Origin: Rhodosalinus sp041685465
Lineage (GTDB): Bacteria; Pseudomonadota; Alphaproteobacteria; Rhodobacterales; Rhodobacteraceae
DNA: 16,265 nt
Assembly (NCBI RefSeq): GCF_041685465.1
Contig: NZ_JAWLFS010000042.1
Span: 1-16,265 of the forward strand
Direction of reading: 5' to 3'
The notes under the pieces are model-generated. The model searched no databases. It was not told where the DNA came from and worked only from the letters and a program-made list of their open reading frames with translations. Both the position numbers and the translations under genes were made by a program. Below are positions 1 to 6,610 of the stretch, in pieces. How positions within the stretch are numbered: the stretch's first letter is position 1; the number at the start of each line of letters is the position of its first letter.

Positions 1-82
1 CAGCGCCGCACCGCCCGTCCGCCTCGAAGATCCCAACCAGCAGCGCCTCGCCGCCGTCGGTGAAGCGCTGTCTACGGACCAC
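1..82 (-). CDS. 5' end of an unidentified protein (partial, runs off the left edge)
   Basis: On the minus strand a frame with strongly GC-biased third positions reads VVRRQRFTDGGEALLVGIF followed by EADGRCGA before the window ends. The phrase GGEALLVGIFEADGRCGA has the composition of a real protein. The start is uncertain: a GTG at 82 is the nearest candidate and a TTG at 97 is in the same frame. No ATG is available close by, and the frame stays open further upstream into AT-rich sequence unlikely to be coding. I do not recognise the family from about 27 residues, so no function is given. The gene would be transcribed in the same direction as msrPQ, about 130 bp beyond the msrQ stop, with its control region in the AT-rich spacer at 98-214. 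Confidence 0.4.
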   Translation of the reverse strand, partial: MVRRQRFTDGGEALLVGIFEADGRCGA

Positions 83-130
83 TGCGGCGACTCGCAAGCG
101 GAAATTTCGTCGTCGCCCCAGTTTTTTAAA

Positions 131-151
131 CCCACAGGGTTATCCACAGGG
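131..151. promoter_or_regulatory. Tandem DnaA-box-like repeats beside an AT-rich run
   Basis: TTATCCACA, a perfect match to the bacterial DnaA-box consensus TTATNCACA, lies at 140-148. It belongs to an imperfect tandem repeat on a 12-bp period: CCCACAGGG at 131-139 and TCCACAGGG at 143-151. The block sits next to TTTTTTAAA (122-130), an AT-rich stretch in otherwise very GC-rich DNA, and about 50 bp upstream of the partial minus-strand gene. The sequence match is direct. Binding by DnaA, or control of the neighbouring gene, is inference. A single consensus box occurs by chance now and then, so this is not evidence of a replication origin. Confidence 0.4.
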
Positions 152-214
152 ACGGCGGGCGGGGGCGACAGGAAATTGCGCAGCGCGGGGCGGCACGGCA
201 AAAACCTGTCTCGG

Positions 215-817
215 TCAGGCGCGCCGCAGGCCCCACCGGGGCAGCCGCAACGCGACCAGCATCAGAATCGCCCCGAGATAGAGGAGCGGTTCGAGCTGGA
301 GCCCCTTGGCCAGCAGCACGTAATGCAGCGCGCCGAGGCACGCGGCCGGGTAGACCAGCCGGTGCAACTGCCGCCAGCGCACGCCGAGTCGCCGCACCGC
401 GCGATCCGTCGAGGTGACGGCCAAGGGCACGAGCAGCGCGAAGCCCGCCATGCCGACCGTGATGTAGGGCCGCTTCAGGATGTCCTGCCCCGCGCGCGCC
501 AGCGTCTGCACGTCGAGCGCCAGCCAGACCGCGAGATGCAGACCGACATATGTAAACGCCAGCAGTCCCAGCGCCCGCCGGAACCGCAGCAGGTTCACCC
601 CGAGATGACGGCGCAGCGGCGTCACCGCGAGCGAGGCGATCAGGAGCTGCAGGCCGAGCGAGCCGAGCCTGTGTTCCAGCGCCTCGACCGGTTCGACGCC
701 GAGCCCGCCGGTCCCGGCCTGCCAGACGAGCCAGGCCAGCGGCGCGAGCCCCGCGAGCCAGACAGCCCACACCGGAACGCGGCGCGCCGCGGCGCTGATG
801 GCCTGCGCGGCCGGCAT
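215..817 (-). CDS. msrQ: MsrQ, haem-binding membrane subunit of the MsrPQ methionine sulfoxide reductase
   Basis: Inner-membrane b-type haem protein that passes electrons from the respiratory chain or cytosolic flavin reductase to periplasmic MsrP, for repair of oxidised methionine in exported proteins. The 200-residue product is about the usual family length. It has hydrophobic helices near residues 17-33, 53-66, 82-101, 118-135, 155-170 and 176-190, the pattern of a ferric-reductase-like transmembrane domain. His94 (in YVGLHLAVW), His152 (RQLHRLVY) and His165 (GALHYVLL) match the positions known as haem ligands in E. coli MsrQ. The start is fixed by one-base overlap with the msrP stop (TGATG), which implies translational coupling. 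The MsrQ call is firm from these motifs and from msrP upstream. Confidence 0.95.
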   Translation of the reverse strand: MPAAQAISAAARRVPVWAVWLAGLAPLAWLVWQAGTGGLGVEPVEALEHRLGSLGLQLLIASLAVTPLRRHLGVNLLRFRRALGLLAFTYVGLHLAVWLALDVQTLARAGQDILKRPYITVGMAGFALLVPLAVTSTDRAVRRLGVRWRQLHRLVYPAACLGALHYVLLAKGLQLEPLLYLGAILMLVALRLPRWGLRRA

Positions 818-1719
818 CAGAATTTCTCGGTCAGGTCCATGCCGGCATAGAGGTCGGCCACCTCCTCGCCGTAGCCGTTGAACATGAGGGTCGGCTCGCG
901 CGACGCGAAGATCCCCGCACCGATGCGCCGTTCCGTCGCCTGGCTCCACCGGGGATGATCCACCTCCGGGTTCACGTTGGAATAGAAGCCGTACTCGCGC
1001 GGGTTCGCCTTGTTCCACGCGGTCGGCGGCTCGGTCTCGGTCAGCGTGATCCGCACCACCGACTTGATCGACTTGAAGCCGTACTTCCACGGCACCACGA
1101 GGCGCAGCGGCGCGCCGTTCTGGGGCGGCAGGTCGCGGCCCGCGATGCCGGTGGCCATGATCGTGAGCGGATGCATCGCCTCGTCGAGCCGCAGCCCCTC
1201 GACATAGGGCCAGTCGAGCACCGGAAGCCGCGTGCCCGGCATCTCCTCCCGGTCGAGGTAGGTCTCGAAGGCGACGTAGCGTGCCGAGGACCGGACGCCG
1301 GCCATCTCCAGAAGATCCGCAAGCTCGAAGCCGTTCCATGGCACCACGCGGGACCATGCCTCCACGCAGCGGAAGCGGTAGAGGCGGTCCTCGATCGTCA
1401 TCCGCGCGAGAATGTCCTCGAGGGCATAGTCCGCCGGCCGCTCCACCAGCCCGTCGATCCGGACCGACCACGGCGAAATCGTCATCGCGTCGGCACGGCG
1501 TGCCGGATCGCTCTTGTCGGTGCCGAACTCGTAGAAGTTGTTGTAGGTGGTAATCTCTTCCCAGGTGTTGGGCTCGAGCCCCTCGGAGGCGCGTCCCGGC
1601 CCGGCGAAGGCCATGAGCCCGGCGCCCGCGGCCCCGGCCATCAGCCCGCGCCGCGTCAGCCATGCGCCCTCCGCCGTCACGTCGCGCTCGGTCAGATCGT
1701 TTTTCCAGCGATAGGCCAT
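817..1719 (-). CDS. msrP: MsrP, periplasmic molybdopterin methionine sulfoxide reductase catalytic subunit
   Basis: Reduces methionine sulfoxide in periplasmic proteins, using a mononuclear molybdenum-molybdopterin centre and electrons from MsrQ. The product is 300 residues. A twin-arginine signal is visible: TRRGLM (Arg23-Arg24), then a hydrophobic stretch AGAAGAGLMAFAGPGRA to about residue 44, consistent with folded export by Tat. Cys118, in RFRCVEAW, fits the cysteine that ligates molybdenum in the sulfite-oxidase fold. The C-terminal half carries typical family blocks such as NGAPLRLVVPWKYGFKSIK. The ATG at 1719 is chosen because GGAGGG stands just upstream and the Tat signal begins soon after. 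A longer open frame to 1932 reads low-complexity Arg/Pro/Ala sequence and is rejected. msrQ follows with a one-base overlap. Confidence 0.96.
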   Translation of the reverse strand: MAYRWKNDLTERDVTAEGAWLTRRGLMAGAAGAGLMAFAGPGRASEGLEPNTWEEITTYNNFYEFGTDKSDPARRADAMTISPWSVRIDGLVERPADYALEDILARMTIEDRLYRFRCVEAWSRVVPWNGFELADLLEMAGVRSSARYVAFETYLDREEMPGTRLPVLDWPYVEGLRLDEAMHPLTIMATGIAGRDLPPQNGAPLRLVVPWKYGFKSIKSVVRITLTETEPPTAWNKANPREYGFYSNVNPEVDHPRWSQATERRIGAGIFASREPTLMFNGYGEEVADLYAGMDLTEKF

Positions 1720-1749
1720 GCCGCCCTCCATCCGCTCAGCTCTGCGGCA

Positions 1750-1777
1750 AAGATAGGCGGGTGGCGCCGCCTGCCAA
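1750..1777 (-). promoter_or_regulatory. Candidate sigma-70 promoter of msrPQ
   Basis: Read on the minus strand, TTGGCA (1777-1772) is separated by 16 bp from TATCTT (1755-1750). These match the -35 and -10 hexamers at 5/6 and 4/6 positions. Transcription would begin around 1743 and leave a leader of roughly 24 nt before the msrP ATG, with its GGAGGG ribosome site. The match and spacing are seen directly; activity is inferred. Confidence 0.45.
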
Positions 1778-1787
1778 ACTCGACGCG

Positions 1788-1812
1788 CGGGCCGCGCGCC
1801 CGGCGCGGCCCG
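1788..1812 (-). terminator. GC-rich hairpin between the M20 gene and msrP
   Basis: CGGGCCGCG (1788-1796) and CGCGGCCCG (1804-1812) form a perfect 9-bp stem with a 7-nt loop. It lies about 50 nt beyond the M20 deacetylase stop and just upstream of the msrP promoter candidate. There is no proper T-tract on the minus strand (CGCGTCGAGTTTGG follows), so it may be a weak or factor-assisted terminator, or only a structured spacer. Confidence 0.35.
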
Positions 1813-1858
1813 TGGCAAGGGTGTCGCGCCGGAGGTGCGGCCGCTCGGGCGCCCCGCG

Positions 1859-3022
1859 TCACGCCGCGGCGAGGCGCGGGCCGAGGCGGTCGAGCATCCC
1901 GAGGCAGGCGTCGAGCTGGTCGAGGGAAACATACTCGTCGGGCTTGTGCGCCTGCTCGATGCTGCCCGGGCCGCAGACCACCGCCGAGAGGCCGAGCGCC
2001 TGGAAGAGGCCCGCCTCGGTGCCGAAGGCGACGACCTCCGCGCCGTTCGCCCCGGTGAGATCGGCCACCAGCCGGCGCGCGGCGTTCTCCGGCATCGGGA
2101 TCAGCCCAGCGACCTCACCCACCGTCTCGGTCTCGATCGTGGCCTCGGGGCAGACCGCGCGCATCGCGGGGAGAAGCTCCTCCTCGGCGTAGGCGCGCAT
2201 CGTCTCGGTCACGAAGGCGCCGTCGGCGGGCTGGACCGGCCGCGTCTCCCAGTCGACCTCGGCATGGGCTGCGATGACGTTATGCGCGACCCCGGCCTCG
2301 ATGCGGCCCACGTTGATCGTGGACCACGGCGGGTCGAAGCGGCCATGCTCCGGTGCGCGCTTGTGCAGCTCTTCGCGGAGCGCCAGCAGGCGCGCGACGT
2401 AGCGCGCGGCGTATTCCGCCGCGTTGACGCCGCGCTCGGGCGCGGAGCCGTGTCCGGCCCGACCCGTGAAGCGCGTCGTGTATTCGCAGCAGCCCTTGTG
2501 CCCCTCGACGAGGCGCATCTCCGTCGGCTCGCCGATGATGGCGATCTCGGGCCGGATCGCGCGCCGGGCGAGCTCCTCTGTGAGCGCGCGCGCGCCGAGG
2601 CAGCCCACCTCCTCGTCGTAGGTGAAGGCGAAATGCACCGGGCGCGCCAGTTCCCGCGCGGCGTAGTCCGGCGCGGCGGCGAGCGCCGCGGCGATGAATC
2701 CCTTCATGTCGCAGGCGCCCCGGCCGTAGAGGCGTCCGTCGCGCTCCACCATCTCGAAGGGATCGCTCGCCCAGTCCTCGGCGACCGCCGGCACCACGTC
2801 GGAGTGGCCCGACAGCACGATGCCGCCGGGCCGGTCCGGACCTATCGTGGCGAAAAGGTTCGCCTTGTGCCCCGAGGGATCGGTGAAGAGCTCAGTTCTG
2901 GCGCCGAGGCTCGTCAGCCGGTCCGCCAGATAGGCCATCATCTCCAGGTTCGAGTCCGAGGACACGGTCGGAAACCCGATCAGGTCCGCCAATATCGAAC
3001 GGGCGCGGTTCAGCTTGCTCAT
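1859..3022 (-). CDS. M20-family amidohydrolase, ArgE-like (acetylornithine deacetylase family)
   Basis: Zinc-dependent cytosolic deacylase of 387 residues, the usual ArgE length. Metal and catalytic motifs are in place: SGHSDVVP (His73, Asp75), GRGACDMKG (Asp105), the YDEEVG pair (Glu137, Glu138), GEPTE (Glu165) and the C-terminal AHKPDEY histidine. The dimerisation-domain histidine is in GHGSAPERG (about 191). ArgE removes acetate from N-acetylornithine. The upstream gene is an ectoine-hydrolase-like protein whose product would be N-acetyl-2,4-diaminobutyrate, a one-carbon-shorter homologue of acetylornithine, so this gene may act as the second step (a DoeB2-like role). That substrate is inferred from context only; generic annotation would be argE. 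The start at 3022 is needed to include the conserved N-terminal ILADLIGFPTVSSDSN block and lies 131 nt inside the upstream gene. Confidence 0.88.
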   Translation of the reverse strand: MSKLNRARSILADLIGFPTVSSDSNLEMMAYLADRLTSLGARTELFTDPSGHKANLFATIGPDRPGGIVLSGHSDVVPAVAEDWASDPFEMVERDGRLYGRGACDMKGFIAAALAAAPDYAARELARPVHFAFTYDEEVGCLGARALTEELARRAIRPEIAIIGEPTEMRLVEGHKGCCEYTTRFTGRAGHGSAPERGVNAAEYAARYVARLLALREELHKRAPEHGRFDPPWSTINVGRIEAGVAHNVIAAHAEVDWETRPVQPADGAFVTETMRAYAEEELLPAMRAVCPEATIETETVGEVAGLIPMPENAARRLVADLTGANGAEVVAFGTEAGLFQALGLSAVVCGPGSIEQAHKPDEYVSLDQLDACLGMLDRLGPRLAAA

Positions 3023-4205
3023 GCTCTTTCACGACCATCTCGCGCGGGCGGTTGCAAAGGGTTTCTGCCGGTCCGTCCTCGCGGATCAGGATCGACTCGG
3101 TGATTTCCAGCCCCCAGTCGCGCATCCAGAGGCCCGGCATGAAGTGGAAGGTCATGCCCGGCATCAGCACCGTGCGGTCCTCGGGGCGGAGCGAGATCGT
3201 CCGCTCGCCCCAGTCCGGCGGATAGGAAAGGCCGATGGAGTAGCCGCAGCGGCCCTTGCGCTCGATGCCTGCGCGCGCGAGTTCGAGGTTGAGCGCCTCG
3301 GCGATGTCGCCCGCGGTGTTGCCCGCGCGCGCGGCGTCGAGGCCGGCCTCGAGCCCCGCGATCACCGCCGCCTCGGCGCGGCGGATCTCGTCCGGCGGCG
3401 TGCCGAGGAAGATCGTGCGGCAGAACGGCGCGTGATAGCGCCGGTAACAGCCCGCGATCTCGAAGAAGGTGGCCTCGCCCCCGGCGAACTCCCGGCCGTC
3501 CCACGTCAGATGCGGGGCGGCGGCGTCGGCGCCCGAGGGCAGCATCGGCACGATCGCCGGATAGTCGCCCCAGTGGCCGTCCGCGCCGCGGATCCCGTCG
3601 CGCCAGGCTTCGGCGACCACCTCGTTCTTCGGCACGCCGGGCGCGGTGCGCGCCACGAGGCCGTCCACGATCGCCTCCGATATGCGGGCGGCGCGGCGCA
3701 TGAAGACGATTTCCTCGTCGGATTTCACCGCGCGCTGCCAGTTCACGAGCGAGGTCGCGTCCTCGAAACGCGCATCGGTCAGCGCGCCCGTCAGCACAGC
3801 ATGCGCCTTGGCGGAGTAGTAGTAGTTCTCCATCTCGACGCCGATCCGCGCGCGCTCCAGCCCCAGCTCGGCGAGGCGCAGCGCGAGGTCCTGCATCGGG
3901 TGGCGCTCGATCGACTGCACGAAGCCGTCGTCGTAGCCGCGCACGTGGTCGTCCGCCATCCAGACGGTGCGCAGGGCACCCTCGGCGTCCATCGCGCGCC
4001 CCCACCAGACCGGGTCGCGGTCCTTGGTGACGATCACGCCCTGATGCACGTAGAAGGACCAGCCGTCGTAGCCCGTCAGCCACGCCATGTTCGACGGATC
4101 GGTCACGAAGACCGCGTCGAGGCCCGCGGCCTCCATCGCGATGCGGGTGCGGTCGAGGCGGCGGGCGTACTCGGCGCGCGAGAAGGGCAGGGTCTTGCGA
4201 CTCAT
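2892..4205 (-). CDS. doeA: DoeA/EutD-like ectoine hydrolase (M24 creatinase-fold) with an unusual C-terminal tail
   Basis: Cytosolic hydrolase of the M24 'pita-bread' fold. Blocks typical of ectoine hydrolases are present: DPSNMAWLTGYDGWSFYVHQ (36-55), the NYYYSAKA region, NWQRAVKS (155-162), DYPAIVPMLPSG (214-225), APHLTWD (230-236) and YPPDWGERT. DoeA opens the ectoine ring to N-acetyl-2,4-diaminobutyrate. The metal ligands of true M24 peptidases are mostly absent (ATFFEIAG, YHAPFCRT, GYSIGL and HFMPG replace Asp, Asp, His and Glu), as in non-metal creatinase-type hydrolases; His232 of APHLTW is the likely catalytic base by analogy. The family normally ends near ETLCNRPREMVVK. Here the frame runs 43 residues further, entirely inside the downstream M20 gene. 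The ATG at 4205 has GAGGGAG upstream. Substrate could instead be another cyclic or N-acyl diamine. Confidence 0.82.
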   Translation of the reverse strand: MSRKTLPFSRAEYARRLDRTRIAMEAAGLDAVFVTDPSNMAWLTGYDGWSFYVHQGVIVTKDRDPVWWGRAMDAEGALRTVWMADDHVRGYDDGFVQSIERHPMQDLALRLAELGLERARIGVEMENYYYSAKAHAVLTGALTDARFEDATSLVNWQRAVKSDEEIVFMRRAARISEAIVDGLVARTAPGVPKNEVVAEAWRDGIRGADGHWGDYPAIVPMLPSGADAAAPHLTWDGREFAGGEATFFEIAGCYRRYHAPFCRTIFLGTPPDEIRRAEAAVIAGLEAGLDAARAGNTAGDIAEALNLELARAGIERKGRCGYSIGLSYPPDWGERTISLRPEDRTVLMPGMTFHFMPGLWMRDWGLEITESILIREDGPAETLCNRPREMVVKEHEQAEPRPFDIGGPDRVSDRVLGLEPGDDGLSGGPADEPRRQN

Positions 4206-4233
4206 CGGCGGCTCCCTCGGGCTGGCATGGTCA

Positions 4234-4255
4234 GCTCATGCTCACCTGCATGAGC
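4234..4255. promoter_or_regulatory. Perfect inverted repeat upstream of the doeA-like gene
   Basis: GCTCATGC (4234-4241) and GCATGAGC (4248-4255) are exact reverse complements separated by 6 bp. The centre is about 40 bp upstream of the doeA-like start codon. The geometry suits either a dimeric regulator's operator or a leader hairpin. The symmetry is directly visible; the function is inferred. Confidence 0.45.
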
Positions 4256-4283
4256 GACATCCGGCGTGTCCTTCAGCGACATC
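4253..4283. repeat. Direct repeat AGCGACATC spaced by 22 bp
   Basis: AGCGACATC occurs at 4253-4261 and again at 4275-4283, exactly 22 bp apart start to start, about two helical turns, placing both copies on the same face of DNA. The first copy overlaps the right arm of the inverted repeat at 4234-4255. Together these look like a composite control region for the doeA-like/M20 pair. The rest of the 4206-4384 gap shows no clear spuC terminator. Confidence 0.4.
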
Positions 4284-4384
4284 GGGGCGCCGTTTTCGGA
4301 CCCCACCCCGGCGGATGACGGTTTTCTGATCGCAGGTGTGGCCGCTGTGCACGCTTTCTGTGCGCCGGGAGAGCAGCGCGGCAC

Positions 4385-5779
4385 TCAGGCCGCGCGCAGG
4401 AGGCCCTCCGATTCGACGCTCGCCAGCGTCGCGTCGAGTGCGCGGCGCGCCCGCGTCACCAGCTGATCGATCTCCGCCTCGGTAATCACCAAGGGCGGCG
4501 AGATCACCATGCGGTCGCCCACGTGGCGCATCACCAGATCGTTGGCGAAGCAGTGCTCGCGGCAGATGAGCCCCACGGTGCCCGGGTCGGCAGCGAATTT
4601 CGCGCGCCGCGCCTTGTCCGGGCTGAGCGCCATGGTCCCGAGAAGGCCGCGCGTCGCCGCCTCGCCCACGAGCGGATGGTCGGCGAGCGCGCCCCAGGCC
4701 TTCGCGAGATAGGGCGCTGTCGTCTCGCGCACGCGGGTCACGATCCCTTCCTCGTCGAGGATGCGCAGGTTTTCCAGCGCCACGGCGCAGGCGACCGGGT
4801 GACCGGAATAGGTGTAGCCGTGGAAGAACTCGTCGCCCGCGATGGTCGCCGCGATCTCGTCGGAGACGACCGAGCCGCCGATCGGCTGATAGCCCGAGGA
4901 CAGGCCCTTGGCGATCGTCATGATGTCGGGGTCGATGCCGTAGGACTGCGAGCCGAACCACTCGCCCGTCCGGCCGAAGCCGCAGATCACCTCGTCCGCG
5001 ATCAGCAGGATGCCGTACGCCTTCACGATGCGCATGATCTCGGGCCAGTAGCTCTCGGGCGGGATGATGACGCCGCCCGCGCCCTGCACGGGCTCGGCGA
5101 TGAAGGCGCCGACCTTCTCCGGCCCGATCTCCAGGATCGCCTCTTCCAGCTGGCGGGCGCGGGCGCGGCCGAACTCTTCGGGCGTCATCTCGCCGCCCTC
5201 GCCCCACCAGTCGGGCTGATCGATGTGGTGGATGCCGGGGATCGGCAGGCCGCCCTGCGAATGCATCGCCGCCATGCCGCCGAGGCTCGCGCTGCCCATG
5301 GACGAGCCGTGGTAGGCATTCTTGCGCGCGATCACCACCTGCCGCTCGGGCTGTCCCTTGCGCGCCCAGTAGTGGCGCACGAGGCGCAGGTTGGTGTCGT
5401 TCGCCTCGGACCCCGAGGACGCGAAGAAGACGTGGTTCAGATCGCCCGGCGCGAGCTCCGCGATCCGCGCGGCGAGCGCGATCGCCGGTACATGCGTCGT
5501 CTGGAAGAAGGTGTTGTAGTAGGGAAGCTCCTTCATCTGGCGGTAGGCGGCCTCGGCGAGCTCTGTGCGCCCGTAACCGACGTTCACGCACCAGAGCCCG
5601 GCCATGCCGTCGAGGATGCGCCGCCCCTCGCTGTCGCGGAGCCAGATGCCGTCGGCGCCGGTGATGATGCGCACGCCCTTCTCGCTCAGGGGGCCGTGCG
5701 CAGTGAACGGGTGCAGGTGGTGCGCCGCGTCGAGCCGCTGCAGCTCGGACGTGGGCATGTGGTTGGTGATCTCGTTCAT
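4385..5779 (-). CDS. spuC: SpuC-like class III aminotransferase (putrescine/polyamine:pyruvate)
   Basis: PLP-dependent omega-aminotransferase of 464 residues. It would move the terminal amino group of putrescine or another diamine to pyruvate, giving an aminoaldehyde. Fold-type I features are clear: the GSEANDTN phosphate-binding block (123-130), the AYHG turn (155-158), AEPVQGAGG (228-236), ADEVICGFGRTG with Asp262 for the PLP ring nitrogen, and Lys291 in IAKGLSSGYQP for the Schiff base. N-terminal GLWCVNVGYGR and PYYNTFFQT are typical of SpuC-type enzymes known from Pseudomonas polyamine catabolism. Related enzymes (DoeD) transaminate 2,4-diaminobutyrate, so a role with the adjacent DoeA-like pathway is possible. 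The ATG at 5779 has AAAGGGG upstream. A near-consensus promoter with an operator-like core lies at 5832-5859. Confidence 0.9.
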   Translation of the reverse strand: MNEITNHMPTSELQRLDAAHHLHPFTAHGPLSEKGVRIITGADGIWLRDSEGRRILDGMAGLWCVNVGYGRTELAEAAYRQMKELPYYNTFFQTTHVPAIALAARIAELAPGDLNHVFFASSGSEANDTNLRLVRHYWARKGQPERQVVIARKNAYHGSSMGSASLGGMAAMHSQGGLPIPGIHHIDQPDWWGEGGEMTPEEFGRARARQLEEAILEIGPEKVGAFIAEPVQGAGGVIIPPESYWPEIMRIVKAYGILLIADEVICGFGRTGEWFGSQSYGIDPDIMTIAKGLSSGYQPIGGSVVSDEIAATIAGDEFFHGYTYSGHPVACAVALENLRILDEEGIVTRVRETTAPYLAKAWGALADHPLVGEAATRGLLGTMALSPDKARRAKFAADPGTVGLICREHCFANDLVMRHVGDRMVISPPLVITEAEIDQLVTRARRALDATLASVESEGLLRAA

Positions 5780-5831
5780 CGCCGGCCCCTTTCGCTCGGA
5801 GGAGGGCGGCCACCGGGCCGCGTCGGGGGGC

Positions 5832-5859
5832 AGAATATGATCAAATCAGGGGGTGTCAA
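5832..5859 (-). promoter_or_regulatory. spuC promoter candidate with an embedded TGATCA operator-like site
   Basis: On the minus strand a perfect -35 TTGACA (5859-5854) is followed after 16 bp by TATTCT (5837-5832), 4/6 to the -10 consensus. The spacer holds TGATCA (5838-5843) within the near-palindrome ATATGATCAAAT (5835-5846). A related site, TTTGATCAAA, occurs in the gntR/potF divergent region. A repressor bound here would block polymerase. The promoter overlaps the last codons and stop of gntR, which ends at 5846. Hexamers and spacing are seen; regulation by the adjacent GntR protein is inferred. Confidence 0.6.
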
Positions 5860-6535
5860 TCGAATCACCTGGCGGCCGGCGCAGGAGCGCCATGCCGTCG
5901 GCCACGTCGCGTGCCATCGCCTCGCCCGCCCGCGCGGCGTCGCCGGCCTCGAGCGCGGCGAGGATTTCCTTGTGCCGATCCGGCATCCGCCCCGTCCCCG
6001 CGCGGCCGCAGACCACCCGCATCGACGGCCCGAAACGGAGCCAGAGACCGGCGGCGATGCTTTCCAGCACCGGCGCAGCGGCCGTCCGGTAGAGCCGCGC
6101 GTGGAACCCGTGGTTGTGGCGGAGATAGCCCGCCACGTCGCCGCGCGCGATGGCGGCGTCGAGCGCCGTGTCCTCCTGTGCCAGCGCCGCGCGTCCCGCC
6201 GCGTCGGCCCGGACGGCGGCGCGCCGCGCGAGCTCGGGCTCGAGCGCGAGACGGGCGAACAGGAGCTCCTCCACGTCGCTCGCGGAAAGGACAGGGACCG
6301 AGACGCGACGGTTGCCGTGCGCCACCAGCGCGCCGTCGGCCACGAGCCGCCGGATCGCCTCGCGCACCGGTGTCATGCCGGCGCCCGTGGCGGCGACGAG
6401 CCCCTGGATCGTCACCGGCGCGCCGGGTGCGAGGTCCCCGAAGAGCACCCGGTCGCGCAGGTCGCGGTAGACCCGTTCGTGCGCCGGAAGGGGCGCCCCC
6501 TCGGCCACCGTCCCGGTCAGTGCCGCATTCTGCAT
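5846..6535 (-). CDS. GntR-family transcriptional regulator, FadR/FCD subfamily
   Basis: DNA-binding regulator of 229 residues, lying between the aminotransferase and the transporter operon, which it probably controls. An N-terminal winged helix-turn-helix spans roughly residues 18-82, with ERVYRDLRDRVLFGDLAPG and the recognition-helix region GMTPVREAIRRL typical of GntR proteins. An all-helical FCD ligand-binding domain follows (about 85-218); FHARLYR (His145) and DRHKEIL (His188) fit its metal-site histidines. It is not a MocR-type protein, so it differs from EnuR of classical ectoine clusters. The ATG at 6535 is preferred because GAAGGGG precedes it and the upstream extension to 6619 would run through the putative operator. 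The effector is unknown; a polyamine or aminoaldehyde is a guess from context. Confidence 0.88.
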   Translation of the reverse strand: MQNAALTGTVAEGAPLPAHERVYRDLRDRVLFGDLAPGAPVTIQGLVAATGAGMTPVREAIRRLVADGALVAHGNRRVSVPVLSASDVEELLFARLALEPELARRAAVRADAAGRAALAQEDTALDAAIARGDVAGYLRHNHGFHARLYRTAAAPVLESIAAGLWLRFGPSMRVVCGRAGTGRMPDRHKEILAALEAGDAARAGEAMARDVADGMALLRRPPGDSIDTP

Positions 6536-6610
6536 CGCTCGCGCCCCTTCGGCTGCTTGCGCGGTTCCGGTCCGCGTGAAAACATCTCGACATGACCGGC
6601 TCGGCCGGTA

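Noticed and set aside
98..130. GGAAATTTCG near the left end as a third copy of the potH-potI palindrome family
   Set aside because: Only a short word is shared and there is no matching palindrome, so similarity is probably chance.
131..151. Replication origin
   Set aside because: Only one perfect DnaA box and one degenerate neighbour; no box cluster and no origin-associated genes are visible.
1720..1932. N-terminal extension of msrP to an upstream start
   Set aside because: It encodes Ser/Arg/Pro-rich sequence, would place the Tat signal internally, and would cover a good promoter and ribosome site.
2995..3030. Programmed ribosomal frameshift at the doeA-M20 junction
   Set aside because: No convincing slippery heptamer plus downstream structure is visible, and both proteins are complete without frameshifting; simple stop loss is a more economical explanation.
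4523..6595. Long plus-strand open frame opposite the aminotransferase and regulator
   Set aside because: Its product is a His/Arg/Ala-rich antisense translation with no family motifs; the minus strand carries complete SpuC and GntR proteins there. Long antisense frames are expected in GC-rich DNA.
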